Position numbers and translations under genes: made by a program
Notes under the pieces: model-generated
What the model was told of the DNA's origin: nothing
The model's database searches: none
Seen by the model: only the letters and a program-made list of their open reading frames with translations
NCBI GenBank assembly: GCA_003635195.1
Contig: PYIY01000173.1
Span: 33,341-97,340 of the forward strand
Reading direction: 5' to 3'
From: Candidatus Poribacteria bacterium
GTDB taxonomy: Bacteria; Poribacteria; WGA-4E; WGA-3G
Length of the DNA: 64,000 bases
Part shown: positions 1 to 7,651 of the stretch, in pieces
Layout: each line of letters opens with the position of its first letter
Numbering within the stretch: position 1 is the stretch's first letter

Positions 1-1
1 A

Positions 2-91
2 CAATGGAAAGATTGGTGGCAACGGGAAGGACATCTTCATTTTAATCGTTTTCAACCCAAAGGAATGCTTTTTATGGGGGATGACCGATAA
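2..91 (+). CDS. C-terminal fragment of an unidentified protein (5' end outside window)
   Basis: An open frame enters from the left edge and ends at TAA 89-91. The visible 29 residues begin QWKDWWQREGHLHFN and end FMGDDR. Aromatic, basic WxxWW-type ends occur in several HEAT-like and hydrolase families, but this is too little to assign a function. The frame has no internal stop and sits just upstream of a palindromic intergenic repeat, as expected for a gene end. It could also be a chance frame. Confidence 0.4.
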   Translation, partial: QWKDWWQREGHLHFNRFQPKGMLFMGDDR

Positions 92-150
92 AAAACCTCA
101 AACTATAGCACGACTCGACATCATCCAAACTATTCTCAAAGACAGTGGAT

Positions 151-183
151 CCGGTTCGGTTAGGAAACCGAACCTACCGGGCC
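151..183. repeat. REP-like palindrome, copy 1
   Basis: Arms GGTTCGGTT (153-161) and AACCGAACC (166-174) form a 9-bp perfect hairpin with a 4-nt loop, followed by CTACCGGGCC. The same architecture and the same CTACCGGGCC suffix occur at 18731-18760, and a degenerate copy lies at 63283-63310. All three copies are intergenic. This is a dispersed REP-like element; no transposase is nearby. Confidence 0.75.
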
Positions 184-211
184 TGGGACCGAGACGGTTA
201 CTTTTTTAAGA

Positions 212-394
212 TTGACACTTGTGGTTAAAACTTTACACACCGCCTATTTCTTAGCAAATTCTCACGCTTTCATAAATTTACGCAAGCACGCTAAAGACCT
301 TCTGGAATGTGCAAAGCGAGCAGTCGAAATCGCCATTGAACAAGACGAACAAATCGCTATCGACTGGTTGGGATCTGTTTCACAGGTACTTTGA
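212..394 (+). pseudogene. Short ORF carrying the EQDEQxAIDWL repeat; probably a gene remnant
   Basis: A 60-codon frame opens only with TTG and lacks a clear ribosome-binding site. Its 3' half (AVEIAIEQDEQIAIDWLGSVSQ) is coding-like and recurs as EQDEQTAIDWLEFVSQ at 2460-2508, where it again lies in an open plus-strand frame. The differences include three amino-acid changes, so the copies are diverged. It is not similar to a family I recognise. It could be a small real gene, but the duplicated, truncated context favours a relic. Confidence 0.3.
338..386 (+). repeat. 49-bp imperfect direct repeat, left copy
   Basis: Positions 338-386 match 2460-2508 in the same orientation with four mismatches in 49 bases, counted by eye. 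The copies bracket the AT-rich nucleotidyltransferase/DUF262 module. This is longer than a usual target-site duplication and protein-coding in character, so recombination between homologous gene pieces is as likely as transposition. Confidence 0.8.
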
Positions 395-432
395 TATTTC
401 AAATGTGGAAACTTCACCTATTCTCCTGTTCC

Positions 433-590
433 TTAAGTTAGCAGCTTCCCCTCAATTTTCTCCCATACTTCAGGTGAAACCCGTCCAGTGGCTTCTTTTA
501 GTGCAGATACCAATCCAAAAACCTATTCCAACAGCAGCCGTGCCATCACACCAAGTCAAAAGCAAGATAAGTCGTTTTCAGGTGGGTTAG
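433..590 (-). pseudogene. Relic of a small membrane protein with a frameshift
   Basis: On the minus strand a hydrophobic stretch (CDGTAAVGIGFWIG) is open in one frame. The next frame continues at once with VSALKEATGRVSPEVWEKIE and ends GKLLT-stop at 433-435. Joined by a single frameshift near 505-515, the two give a plausible one-TM small protein. No intact start or RBS is visible. Each frame alone hits a stop at the junction, hence the pseudogene call. The protein family is unknown. Confidence 0.35.
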
Positions 591-673
591 GCATTGAAAC
601 CGAGAAAATTTGTTTTTTGTAGAATGCCGTTTTAGGTTTCGTCAACTTAGAATGGTATTTACTCTATGATATG

Positions 674-682
674 TGGTATAAT
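674..682 (+). promoter_or_regulatory. Extended -10 promoter of the NTase-DUF262 module
   Basis: TGG followed by TATAAT (677-682) fits an extended -10 (TGnTATAAT). No good -35 hexamer is seen at 17 bp. It lies about 90 bp upstream of the nucleotidyltransferase start and shows that the longer upstream reading frame (from 671) is probably not translated. Confidence 0.5.
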
Positions 683-772
683 TGCAATGTGAGTTTGGTA
701 ATGGTTGAGGTTAGAAAACCTCGCCACCTGGGTGGAGCACGACAGTATCTAATATTTTCTTGGGAATTGATA

Positions 773-1375
773 ATGATTGACGAGGGTAAAGAAAGACTGG
801 ATGAGTTTAAAAAAGAGTTAAGACGTTTATCGGCAACCCGAATAGTGAGAAAACACATTCTTTTTCGAGAATGTTGTATGTTATCTCGGGACAAATATTT
901 CGATTTGCGATCAGAGGTTGCTGGTCACTTCGGACTACACCCAAATGAGGTTTTAGTTGTGGGCTCAACAAAACTGGGTTTTAGTGTTGTACCAGGTAAA
1001 AAATATCGTCTATTCGGTAATGAATCTGACATCGATGTCGCTCTGGTGTCTTCAGCATTATTTGATGAATTTTGGGAACAAGTGTTTAGATATAAGTATG
1101 AGGGTTCATATTGGCCTGAATATGATCAATTTGTTGACTATTTCTTTCAAGGATGGATAAGACCTGATAAATTGCCTCGGTCCCCCATGTTTCCTTTGAG
1201 AGAAGATTGGTGGAATTTTTTCAGGACCATCACAAATAGTCGTAAATATGGAGATTTTAAAATTTCCGGTGGATTATATAAGTCGTATTTTTTTCTGGAG
1301 AACTATCAGACAATTTGTATACAACAATGTATAGATAACTTGGAGGAGAACAATGCAAACAACAGCGACGAATAA
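773..1375 (+). CDS. DxD nucleotidyltransferase-like protein, first gene of a two-gene module
   Basis: The 200-residue product carries the nucleotidyltransferase signature: VVGSTKLGF (GS at about residues 64-65) followed by ESDIDVALV (D-I-D at 86-88), the metal-binding pair of the polymerase-beta-like fold. The rest is rich in aromatic residues and lacks a recognisable HEPN or PAP C-terminal domain. I chose the ATG at 773 over an open extension from 671 because the likely -10 element lies inside that extension; the RBS is weak. The 3' end overlaps the DUF262 gene by 23 nt, so the two are translated together. The region is visibly AT-richer than its neighbours, suggesting acquisition. The family is shared by toxins, resistance enzymes and signalling synthases, so substrate and role are unknown; pairing with a DUF262 protein points to defence or conflict biology. 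Confidence 0.8.
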   Translation: MIDEGKERLDEFKKELRRLSATRIVRKHILFRECCMLSRDKYFDLRSEVAGHFGLHPNEVLVVGSTKLGFSVVPGKKYRLFGNESDIDVALVSSALFDEFWEQVFRYKYEGSYWPEYDQFVDYFFQGWIRPDKLPRSPMFPLREDWWNFFRTITNSRKYGDFKISGGLYKSYFFLENYQTICIQQCIDNLEENNANNSDE

Positions 1376-2393
1376 AAAAATACGCACTCTCTTGGCAGAT
1401 ATTCGGAACGAAATCTTGATTCCAAGACCTGAATTTCAAAGACGTTTAGTGTGGTCGAATAAACATAAAAGTGCTTTTATTCAAACAGTTTTGGAGGGGT
1501 ATCCTTTTCCAGAAATATATATTGCTGCTGGTGAAGTAGACCCTACCACCGGGGAGGGGAAGGAGATGCTGGTAGATGGCCAACAGAGGTTAACTACATT
1601 GAAACAGTACTTTGAAGCATCGCCAGACTTAAGGTTGTCAAGAGGGGTAATTCCTTACGCGCAGCTGCCCGAAGGAAAACAAGTTGACTTTTTAGAATAT
1701 CAGGTTGTTGTTCGAGACTTGGGAAACATAGATATAACTGAGATAAAGGAGGTGTTTCAACGAATTAACTCAACAAGTTATGCTTTAAATCCTATGGAGA
1801 TTCATAATGCAAGATTTGATGGAGAAATAAAGCAATTCGCGGAAAGACTTGCGGAAAATCCTTTCTTTGAAAAACATAGAGTCTTCTCTTCTAACGAAAT
1901 AAGACGTATGAGGGACATCCATTTCGCTCTGTCTGTTGTTGTAACTGTGATGTCAACCTACTTTAATAGGGATAACGAACTTGAAAATTATCTTCAAGAA
2001 TATAACGATACATTTGAAGAAAAGTGCTGTTTAGAGACTGGATTTCAAAGGGTTTTTAAGTTTATAGAAGGGTGTAGATTTCCTCAAAATAGCCGCGTTT
2101 GGCGAAAAACGGATTTATTTACTTTGCTTGTGGAGACCTATAGAGCACTAATTAAAGACAACAAACCGTTTGAATCTACAAAAGTTGGTGAGCAGCTGCG
2201 AAAGTTTTACAAATTAGTAGAAGTGTCAGGACAGCAAGAGGGAGACTTTGAGATTGAAAAGAAGAACGTAAGAATAGCGGAGTACCTTACATCGACTAGG
2301 CACGCAACCAACAATAGAACACCCCGCATAAATAGAGGAAAAATTTTACAAGATGTGATTAGCGGAAAATTTTTCGACGAGAAACAAGATTGA
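1353..2393 (+). CDS. DUF262 (GmrS/ParB-like) domain protein
   Basis: The 346-residue protein has the DUF262 signatures in order: IPRPEFQRRLVW (about 24-34), GYPFPEIYI (49-57) and LVDGQQRLTTL (73-83). DGQQR is the conserved NTP-handling motif of the ParB/Srx-like fold found in GmrS and related restriction proteins. The DUF1524 HNH nuclease domain that completes GmrSD-type enzymes is absent; after about residue 150 the sequence is an unassigned alpha-rich tail. The start is strongly supported by GGAGGAG at 1342-1348, five nucleotides ahead of the ATG, inside the end of the nucleotidyltransferase gene. Low GC and flanking repeats mark it as part of an acquired module. A defence role is inferred; nothing here shows the target. 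Confidence 0.88.
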   Translation: MQTTATNKKIRTLLADIRNEILIPRPEFQRRLVWSNKHKSAFIQTVLEGYPFPEIYIAAGEVDPTTGEGKEMLVDGQQRLTTLKQYFEASPDLRLSRGVIPYAQLPEGKQVDFLEYQVVVRDLGNIDITEIKEVFQRINSTSYALNPMEIHNARFDGEIKQFAERLAENPFFEKHRVFSSNEIRRMRDIHFALSVVVTVMSTYFNRDNELENYLQEYNDTFEEKCCLETGFQRVFKFIEGCRFPQNSRVWRKTDLFTLLVETYRALIKDNKPFESTKVGEQLRKFYKLVEVSGQQEGDFEIEKKNVRIAEYLTSTRHATNNRTPRINRGKILQDVISGKFFDEKQD

Positions 2394-2459
2394 CTGTTTT
2401 AGTAATACCTTCGCCTATTATAAGATATTCTTTTCAGAGCCTTGCTTTTGAGCAGTTTA

Positions 2460-2508
2460 GAACAAGATGAACAAACCGCTATCGACTGGTTGGAATTTGT
2501 TTCACAGG
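2460..2508 (+). repeat. 49-bp imperfect direct repeat, right copy
   Basis: Second copy of the element at 338-386, same strand, 45 of 49 bases identical. Read on the plus strand it encodes EQDEQTAIDWLEFVSQ in a frame open from about 2430 to 2586. It overlaps the last codons of the minus-strand antitoxin gene, whose stop codon (2502-2504) is supplied by the repeat. Confidence 0.8.
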
Positions 2509-2831
2509 GACAGATGCTTAGCGTGTGTATCTTCAATTACCAGACGCTGCTTAAGCGCGTTCAACAGAGTGCTGAACGTATCTAATAATTGCGCAGCATC
2601 CTCATTAGAGAGCATATTTAAAAGCGTTTCGGTATCAATACCGGTTCGTTTGCAAATTTCAACAACTCCACCTTGTGATGCTATAAAAGTCCGGAGGCAC
2701 TTTAGAAAGAAGGGCAGATCGTCGTCAGTAAGGTATTCTTCTAAGGTCAACTGCAGATAATCAATCGCTGCCTCGCGGTCGGTGGCAAGGTATTCAATAA
2801 AGTACTCGCGCCAGTTCCCTATTTCTCTCAT
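2502..2831 (-). CDS. HigA-like addiction-module antitoxin (XRE-type), orphan
   Basis: This 109-residue protein resembles the HigA-type addiction module antidote family: an N-terminal EYLATDREAAIDYLQLTLEEY segment followed by a helix-turn-helix region (FLKCLRTFIASQGGVVEICKRTGIDTETLLNMLS, about 43-77). Antidotes of this type bind DNA and neutralise a RelE/HigB-like RNase encoded next to them. GGAG lies eight nucleotides upstream of the ATG. No toxin gene is visible on either side. The last residues (HAKHLSL) and the stop come from the 49-bp repeat, so the original 3' end, and perhaps the partner gene, was replaced by a rearrangement. Confidence 0.6.
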   Translation of the reverse strand: MREIGNWREYFIEYLATDREAAIDYLQLTLEEYLTDDDLPFFLKCLRTFIASQGGVVEICKRTGIDTETLLNMLSNEDAAQLLDTFSTLLNALKQRLVIEDTHAKHLSL

Positions 2832-3010
2832 CGGTGTGTCTCCGTTCCTATTGATAATCGTTTTATACCCGCTGTGCGATGAAAAATAAACAGTTCGTTG
2901 ATTGGTAATTATACTTCATCTTCTATTCAAAACGCAAGGTGTATTGGCAGTTTCGGAATTGCTCAGCGTCATTAAACTCACGTTCTTGGAAAAATATCCT
3001 CTAATTGCAG

Positions 3011-3039
3011 TTGACATCTACACTGTTTTCCTATAGAAT
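3011..3039 (+). promoter_or_regulatory. Sigma-70 promoter upstream of acs
   Basis: TTGACA (3011-3016), a 17-bp spacer and TAGAAT (3034-3039). The predicted transcript start is near 3046, giving a leader of about 65 nt before the acs ATG. Confidence 0.6.
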
Positions 3040-3109
3040 ATATCCTATACAACTTGTAGAGGCATTTTGAGAACTGGAGATTGATTTGTAGAGGAGATAA
3101 AAATATAAG

Positions 3110-5053
3110 ATGGCTAACAATATTTTTCCACCGGTGGAAACTGCTTATCCAATTGATAATGCACATGTCAACAGTCTGGATGCGTATCAGGCGCAATACG
3201 CCGAATCAATTCAAGACTCAGAAGCATTTTGGGAAACGGTTGCAGAACGGTTGACGTGGTATCAGAAATGGCACACTGTCCGAGATTACGACTTTGTTAG
3301 TGCCGATATTAAATGGTTTGAAGGCGGCACACTGAACGCTTGCTATAATTGCCTCGACCGGCATGTGGAAGCAGGACACGGCGATGCTACCGCTATTATC
3401 TGGGAGGGGAATGATCCTTCCGAAGATAAGACGTTCAGTTTTAGTGAACTCCTTGCCGAGGTCAAAAAGTTTGCCAACGTGCTGAAAGCACAAGGTGTTG
3501 AAAAAGGCGATCGCGTCTGTATCTATCTACAGATGGTGCCAGAGTTGGCAATTGCGATGTTGGCGTGTGCACGGATCGGCGCTGTGCATTCCATCGTTTT
3601 CGGCGCTTTTTCAGCGGAATCTCTCCGAGATAGGATTAATGACTCGGCGTGTAAGATGCTCATCACGCAAGACACCGCAATGCGGGGCCCTCGTAGCGAT
3701 ATACCCATGAAGGCGAATGCAGATGCAGCCGTGGCGGAATGTCCGTCTATTGAAAAAGTTGTTGTCGTGGAACGTACGGGAGACACGGTCGATTTTGATG
3801 CCTCGCGCGATATTTGGTGGCATCAAGCGATGGCAGATGCCGACGCAGAATGTGAACCAACTGTGATGAACGCGGAAGATCCGCTCTTTATTCTGTATAC
3901 CTCCGGCTCCACTGGAAAACCGAAAGGCGTTTTGCATACCACAGGTGGCTATCTTGTCTATACCTCTTACACACATCAACAAGTCTTTGACTACCACGAA
4001 GGTGATGTGTACTGGTGCACGGCTGATATAGGGTGGATTACGGGACACTCTTATATTATCTATGGTCCGCTTGCGAATCGTGCGATTAGCATTATGTTTG
4101 AAGGCGTGCCGAACTACCCAGACTTCGGACGTTTTTGGCAAGTCGTTGAGAAGCATAACATTAACATCTTCTATACTGCCCCAACGGCTTTGCGGGCCCT
4201 GATGAAGGAAGGTGACGCATGGGTTGAGAAGTATGATAGATCTACGCTTAGATTACTCGGCACGGTGGGTGAACCGATTAAAGAACCGGAATGGCTGTGG
4301 TATTACAACATCGTTGGTGAAAAACGGTGTCCGATTGTGGATACATGGTGGCAAACCGAGACCGGTGGTATTTTGATGACGCCACTGCCCGCTGCAACGC
4401 CGCTGAAACCGGGTTCTGCGACATTCCCATTCTTTGGCATTGAGCCGGTGATATTAGATGAGGAAGGGAACGAGGTGGAAGGTAACCCAGCAACCGGTTA
4501 TCTCTGTATTAAAACAGCGTGGCCCGGTATTATGCGAACAGTTTACGGGGACCATGAGCGATTTTTAGACACCTATTTCCGCCGATTCCCCGGCTATTAT
4601 ATGACAGGGGATGGGGTGCTGCGCGATGAAGATGGCTACTATTGGATTACTGGGCGCGTGGACGACGTTCTCAATGTTTCAGGGCATCGATTAGGAACAG
4701 CCGAGGTAGAAGGGGCAATCGGTCAACACGATGCGGTCGCGGAAGCAGCAGTCGTCGGTTACCCACACGACATCAAGGGACAAGGTATCTATGCGTATGT
4801 TACGCTCATGACGGGTGAATCTGTATCTGATGCGGTAGAAACGGGCATCAAACAGGCTGTCCGACAACATATCGGACCGATCGCCACGCCCGATAAGATT
4901 CAGTTTACGCCTGCGCTGCCAAAGACAAGATCAGGCAAGATTATGCGGCGCATCCTCAGAAAAATTGCGGAAGGCGACATCTCTGACCTCGGGGATACTT
5001 CAACCCTTGCCGATCCGACAGTCGTTGATGCCCTGGTTGAAGGGAGAAGGTAG
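3110..5053 (+). CDS. acs: Acetyl-CoA synthetase (AMP-forming)
   Basis: This converts acetate, ATP and CoA to acetyl-CoA through acetyl-AMP in the cytosol. The 647-residue length is the usual one for Acs. Visible motifs are YTSGSTGKPKG (phosphate-binding loop, about 263-273), DTWWQTETGG (acetate/AMP site) and the C-terminal PKTRSGKIMRR, whose lysine (about 611) is catalytic for adenylation and is the residue controlled by acetylation in characterised Acs. GAGGAG about 15 nt upstream supports the ATG. It is monocistronic, with its own promoter at 3011-3039. An acetate-type Na+/solute symporter lies far away at 53.4-55.3 kb in the same window and may supply its substrate. Confidence 0.97.
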   Translation: MANNIFPPVETAYPIDNAHVNSLDAYQAQYAESIQDSEAFWETVAERLTWYQKWHTVRDYDFVSADIKWFEGGTLNACYNCLDRHVEAGHGDATAIIWEGNDPSEDKTFSFSELLAEVKKFANVLKAQGVEKGDRVCIYLQMVPELAIAMLACARIGAVHSIVFGAFSAESLRDRINDSACKMLITQDTAMRGPRSDIPMKANADAAVAECPSIEKVVVVERTGDTVDFDASRDIWWHQAMADADAECEPTVMNAEDPLFILYTSGSTGKPKGVLHTTGGYLVYTSYTHQQVFDYHEGDVYWCTADIGWITGHSYIIYGPLANRAISIMFEGVPNYPDFGRFWQVVEKHNINIFYTAPTALRALMKEGDAWVEKYDRSTLRLLGTVGEPIKEPEWLWYYNIVGEKRCPIVDTWWQTETGGILMTPLPAATPLKPGSATFPFFGIEPVILDEEGNEVEGNPATGYLCIKTAWPGIMRTVYGDHERFLDTYFRRFPGYYMTGDGVLRDEDGYYWITGRVDDVLNVSGHRLGTAEVEGAIGQHDAVAEAAVVGYPHDIKGQGIYAYVTLMTGESVSDAVETGIKQAVRQHIGPIATPDKIQFTPALPKTRSGKIMRRILRKIAEGDISDLGDTSTLADPTVVDALVEGRR

Positions 5054-5079
5054 AATAGTTATCAGTTTGCCTCGCAGTG

Positions 5080-5161
5080 AGAGTCGTCAGTTAAGAGGGT
5101 TTGTGTCGCAGCTACAGTCAACTGAACTGCCACAAGAACTTAATTGATAACTGACGACTCT
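5080..5161. repeat. Inverted repeat downstream of acs
   Basis: A 14-bp perfect inverted repeat, AGAGTCGTCAGTTA (5080-5093) and TAACTGACGACTCT (5148-5161), spans 54 bp; extra GATAACTG-like units occur at 5057-5066 and 5166-5173. There is no U-tract, so it is not a standard terminator. It looks like a small dispersed repeat or miniature element. Confidence 0.65.
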
Positions 5162-5248
5162 AAAAACCGATAACTACTCCTTGAAGCATTTCGGTTCGTA
5201 CTCGCGTAATTCATCGTGCATTAAATTTGCAAGAAGTAGGAGCACACA

Positions 5249-5743
5249 TTGGCATCAGCACAGAAGATTGTAAATGAACTGAAAAAACAGGGAATCACGC
5301 ACGCTGTAGGTGTTCCAGACAATGGCAGTGCGCGAATTTATGAACTTTTACGGACAGAACCTGGCATTGAGGTTATTACGGTAACCCGTGAAGGTGAGGC
5401 ATTCGCTATTGCATCCGGATTGTACGTGGGTGGTAAAAAACCGGTGATAATTATCCAAAATACAGGTTTTCTGGAATCTGGCGATGCCATTCGAGGCACA
5501 GTGTTCAACATGCGGGTGCCGGTAGTCGTATTTATCGGGTATCGTGGATTTCACAATCGGAGCGCAGACGGACAATGGGTTGATTCTGTAGCGAACTTTT
5601 TGGAACCGACGCTAAAAGCGTGGAACCTACCTTACGAGATGTTAGAAACAGATAATGAAATTTCGTGTATCCGTAGGGCATTTGAAACAACAGAAGCGAC
5701 CTCACTGCCGGCAGCGGTTCTACTGATTGGACACGCCACTTAA
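5249..5743 (+). CDS. TPP-enzyme N-terminal (PYR-type) domain protein; sulfopyruvate/phosphonopyruvate decarboxylase alpha-like
   Basis: The 164-residue protein corresponds to the pyrimidine-binding half of thiamine-diphosphate enzymes: FAIASGLYVGGKKPVIIIQNTGF with the conserved glutamate in TREGEAF (about residue 51). The size and GVPDNG start match the separately encoded alpha subunit of sulfopyruvate decarboxylase (ComD type). The start is TTG at 5249, supported by GTAGGA eight nucleotides upstream; no ATG fits. The pyrophosphate-binding beta subunit is not adjacent (the next gene is the sigma factor), so it must be elsewhere or the protein has another role. The substrate is therefore uncertain. 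Confidence 0.72.
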   Translation: MASAQKIVNELKKQGITHAVGVPDNGSARIYELLRTEPGIEVITVTREGEAFAIASGLYVGGKKPVIIIQNTGFLESGDAIRGTVFNMRVPVVVFIGYRGFHNRSADGQWVDSVANFLEPTLKAWNLPYEMLETDNEISCIRRAFETTEATSLPAAVLLIGHAT

Positions 5744-5903
5744 CATATTGTGCAAAGTAAATAAATGTAGTTGCTGCGCGTATATTTCTGAGCGAAACAG
5801 CGGCGGAACTATACTTTTATGTTGTTTTTTCTGTAAAATCACGTTAAAATGTCTTGTTGTATAGGTTTTTTGGGGAATTTTCGTTTTTTTTTAAACATTT
5901 TAC

Positions 5904-5933
5904 TTGACAAAACGTTTTAACATAATGTATCAT
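5904..5933 (+). promoter_or_regulatory. Promoter of the sigma factor gene
   Basis: TTGACA (5904-5909), an 18-bp spacer and TATCAT (5928-5933), in a very AT-rich stretch with T-runs upstream that could act as an UP element. It sits 49 nt ahead of the chosen start codon. Confidence 0.6.
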
Positions 5934-5981
5934 TAAGATTTGTATTATTTTACCAAATCCTATAATAAGGAGAGGAGAACG

Positions 5982-6971
5982 ATGGAAGCCGAATTTCTCG
6001 GTGAAACGACAAGTATTGAAAGTGTTGATCCTTACATGGATGCAGCATATTCAGCAGATGAAACAGAGCCCCCAGAGAGTTATAAAGGGAGCGATCAGAG
6101 TGCATTAACAAGTTGGCTCCGAAGTGTAGCAGGTCACCGCCTGCTGACCCGTGAAGAAGAAGTTGAGTTAGCGAAACGCATTGAAGCTGGTGAAACGGAG
6201 GATGGTTATACTCCGGATGCGGAGCAAGCACGGGATCAACTTGTACAAGCGAACTTACGCCTCGTCATTTCAATCGCTGTGAAATACCAAGGACACAACG
6301 TCCCACTCGAAGATCTGATTCAAGAAGGTAATATCGGACTGATTAAAGCAGCGGGTAAGTTTGATTATAGGAAGGGTTTTAAATTTAGTACGTACGCGAT
6401 CTGGTGGATTAAACAAGCGATTATGCGTACGCTTGATAATTTCTCTCGTTCCATTAGACTACCTTCCTATGTCGTTGCGAAGATGAATAAGTTTGACGCT
6501 GTCTACGCGACACTCTGCCAAGAACTGCAACGTGAACCTCGACGCGACGAAATCGCCGAAGCTTTAGACCTGTCCTTAAGACAGGTTGAGGAAATTTTGA
6601 CGTTTAACGCTGATGCAATTTCAATGGATTTACAACTTAGCGATGAACGCTCCGCCGCGACATTAGGTGATTTAATCGAGGACCCCGCGACGAGCGGTGA
6701 AGAAGGTCCTATTGCAGAAATGATTAACGAAGATCTGATCGCCCAATTTCTTAAAAGACTACCGGACCGAGAACAGAAAGTACTGAAGATGCGTTTTGGA
6801 CTCGAAGATGGAGAACGTAAGACGCTCCGCGAAATTGGAGATGTTTTAGATGTTACCCGAGAACGGATCCGGCAATTGGAGATAGACGCAATCAAACGAT
6901 TGCGCTTGTTGTATGACGAAATGGGAGAATTTCAGTCAGATCAGCCAATTTCTCAAAAGACTGCTGCATAA
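5982..6971 (+). CDS. RNA polymerase primary-type sigma-70 factor (RpoD/SigA family)
   Basis: A sigma-70 family factor of 329 residues. Region 1.2 (SWLRSVAGHRLLTREEEVELAKRI, about 44-67) is followed by region 2 with NLRLVISIA, the -10-binding segment ending FKFSTYAIWWIKQAI (133-147) and RPxxV-like RLPSYV. Region 3 follows, then the region 4 helix-turn-helix TLREIGDVLDVTRERIRQLE. There is no long region 1.1, so it is shorter than E. coli RpoD and like SigA of many phyla. The ATG at 5982 follows AAGGAGAGGAG; the frame extends to a TTG at 5940 without an RBS. Good matches to TTGACA/TATAAT elsewhere in the window fit a factor of this type. The nfu gene follows 21 bp later. Confidence 0.92.
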   Translation: MEAEFLGETTSIESVDPYMDAAYSADETEPPESYKGSDQSALTSWLRSVAGHRLLTREEEVELAKRIEAGETEDGYTPDAEQARDQLVQANLRLVISIAVKYQGHNVPLEDLIQEGNIGLIKAAGKFDYRKGFKFSTYAIWWIKQAIMRTLDNFSRSIRLPSYVVAKMNKFDAVYATLCQELQREPRRDEIAEALDLSLRQVEEILTFNADAISMDLQLSDERSAATLGDLIEDPATSGEEGPIAEMINEDLIAQFLKRLPDREQKVLKMRFGLEDGERKTLREIGDVLDVTRERIRQLEIDAIKRLRLLYDEMGEFQSDQPISQKTAA

Positions 6972-6992
6972 CACGACTCACGGAAGGCAACT

Positions 6993-7607
6993 ATGAAGAA
7001 TTTCTTGAAGAAGCTCACGGGAAATGAAGCCCCTTTGCTTCAGGTGACAGAAGCCGCACAAGAGAAGATTCACGCAGTGATAGAAGCCGAAGAAGTTGAA
7101 GTTGAAGGTCTACGTATCAGCATCCAAGGTAAAACTGCTACAGCATTCCAATATAGCCTCGGTTTAGCGACTGAAGCGCAAGCGGATGATATTGTTGTTG
7201 AATGTGAGAATTTTAATGTGCTCGTCGATGCCAAAAGCGCACCGGACCTTCAAGGGGCTGTGATCGATTATGTCGACGACCTGAATTCAAGTGGGTTCAA
7301 CATCGAAAATCCTAACACGCCTACTTGGGATAATCCGAAAGCACAACAGATTCAGGAACTCATTGATGAACGGATTAATCCGGCTGTCGCCGCACATGGT
7401 GGGCAAATAGAACTCCTAAATGTTGAAGAGGATTCTATCTATATCCACATGGGTGGTGGGTGTCAAGGGTGTGGCATGGCGAATGTCACGCTCAAACACG
7501 GCATTGAAGCGATGATTCAGGAAGTCTTTCCTGAAATTAAGCACGTGATCGATACAACGGATCACGCTGCTGGGGACAATCCGTATTATGCCCCAAGCAA
7601 AGGATAA
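6993..7607 (+). CDS. nfuA: Nfu-type iron-sulfur carrier (NfuA-like)
   Basis: The 204-residue protein has an A-type-like N-terminal domain (about 15-110) that has lost its cysteines, as in NfuA, and a C-terminal NifU domain (about 118-195). The latter contains INPAVAAHGGQIELL and GGGCQGCGMA, whose CxxC holds the Fe-S cluster as a dimer. Proteins of this build carry [4Fe-4S] clusters to apoproteins in the cytosol. It follows the sigma factor gene by 21 bp with GGAAGG ahead of the ATG, so it is probably cotranscribed, and it ends just before a strong terminator. Confidence 0.9.
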   Translation: MKNFLKKLTGNEAPLLQVTEAAQEKIHAVIEAEEVEVEGLRISIQGKTATAFQYSLGLATEAQADDIVVECENFNVLVDAKSAPDLQGAVIDYVDDLNSSGFNIENPNTPTWDNPKAQQIQELIDERINPAVAAHGGQIELLNVEEDSIYIHMGGGCQGCGMANVTLKHGIEAMIQEVFPEIKHVIDTTDHAAGDNPYYAPSKG

Positions 7608-7618
7608 CAATAACACGG

Positions 7619-7651
7619 ACGGGCAGATGTAACATCTGTCCGTTTTTTTTT
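7619..7651 (+). terminator. Rho-independent terminator after nfuA
   Basis: The stem ACGGGCAGAT (7619-7628)/ATCTGTCCGT (7634-7643), with one G-U pair and a 5-nt loop, is followed by eight or nine Ts. It ends the sigma-nfu transcript between two convergent genes; the next gene's stop codon overlaps the T-run. Confidence 0.9.

Noticed and set aside
151..183. CRISPR array or rho-independent terminator
   Set aside because: Only one unit per site, no spacers, and no U-tract after the hairpin.
671..772. N-terminal extension of the nucleotidyltransferase reading frame
   Set aside because: The likely -10 element (677-682) lies inside it, there is no RBS, and the extension has no family similarity.
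338..2508. A transposon or insertion sequence carrying the DUF262 pair
   Set aside because: No transposase, no terminal inverted repeats, and the direct repeats are too long and too diverged for a target-site duplication.
3611..4156. 181-codon minus-strand ORF inside acs
   Set aside because: It is antisense to a highly conserved gene and has no RBS or recognisable motif.
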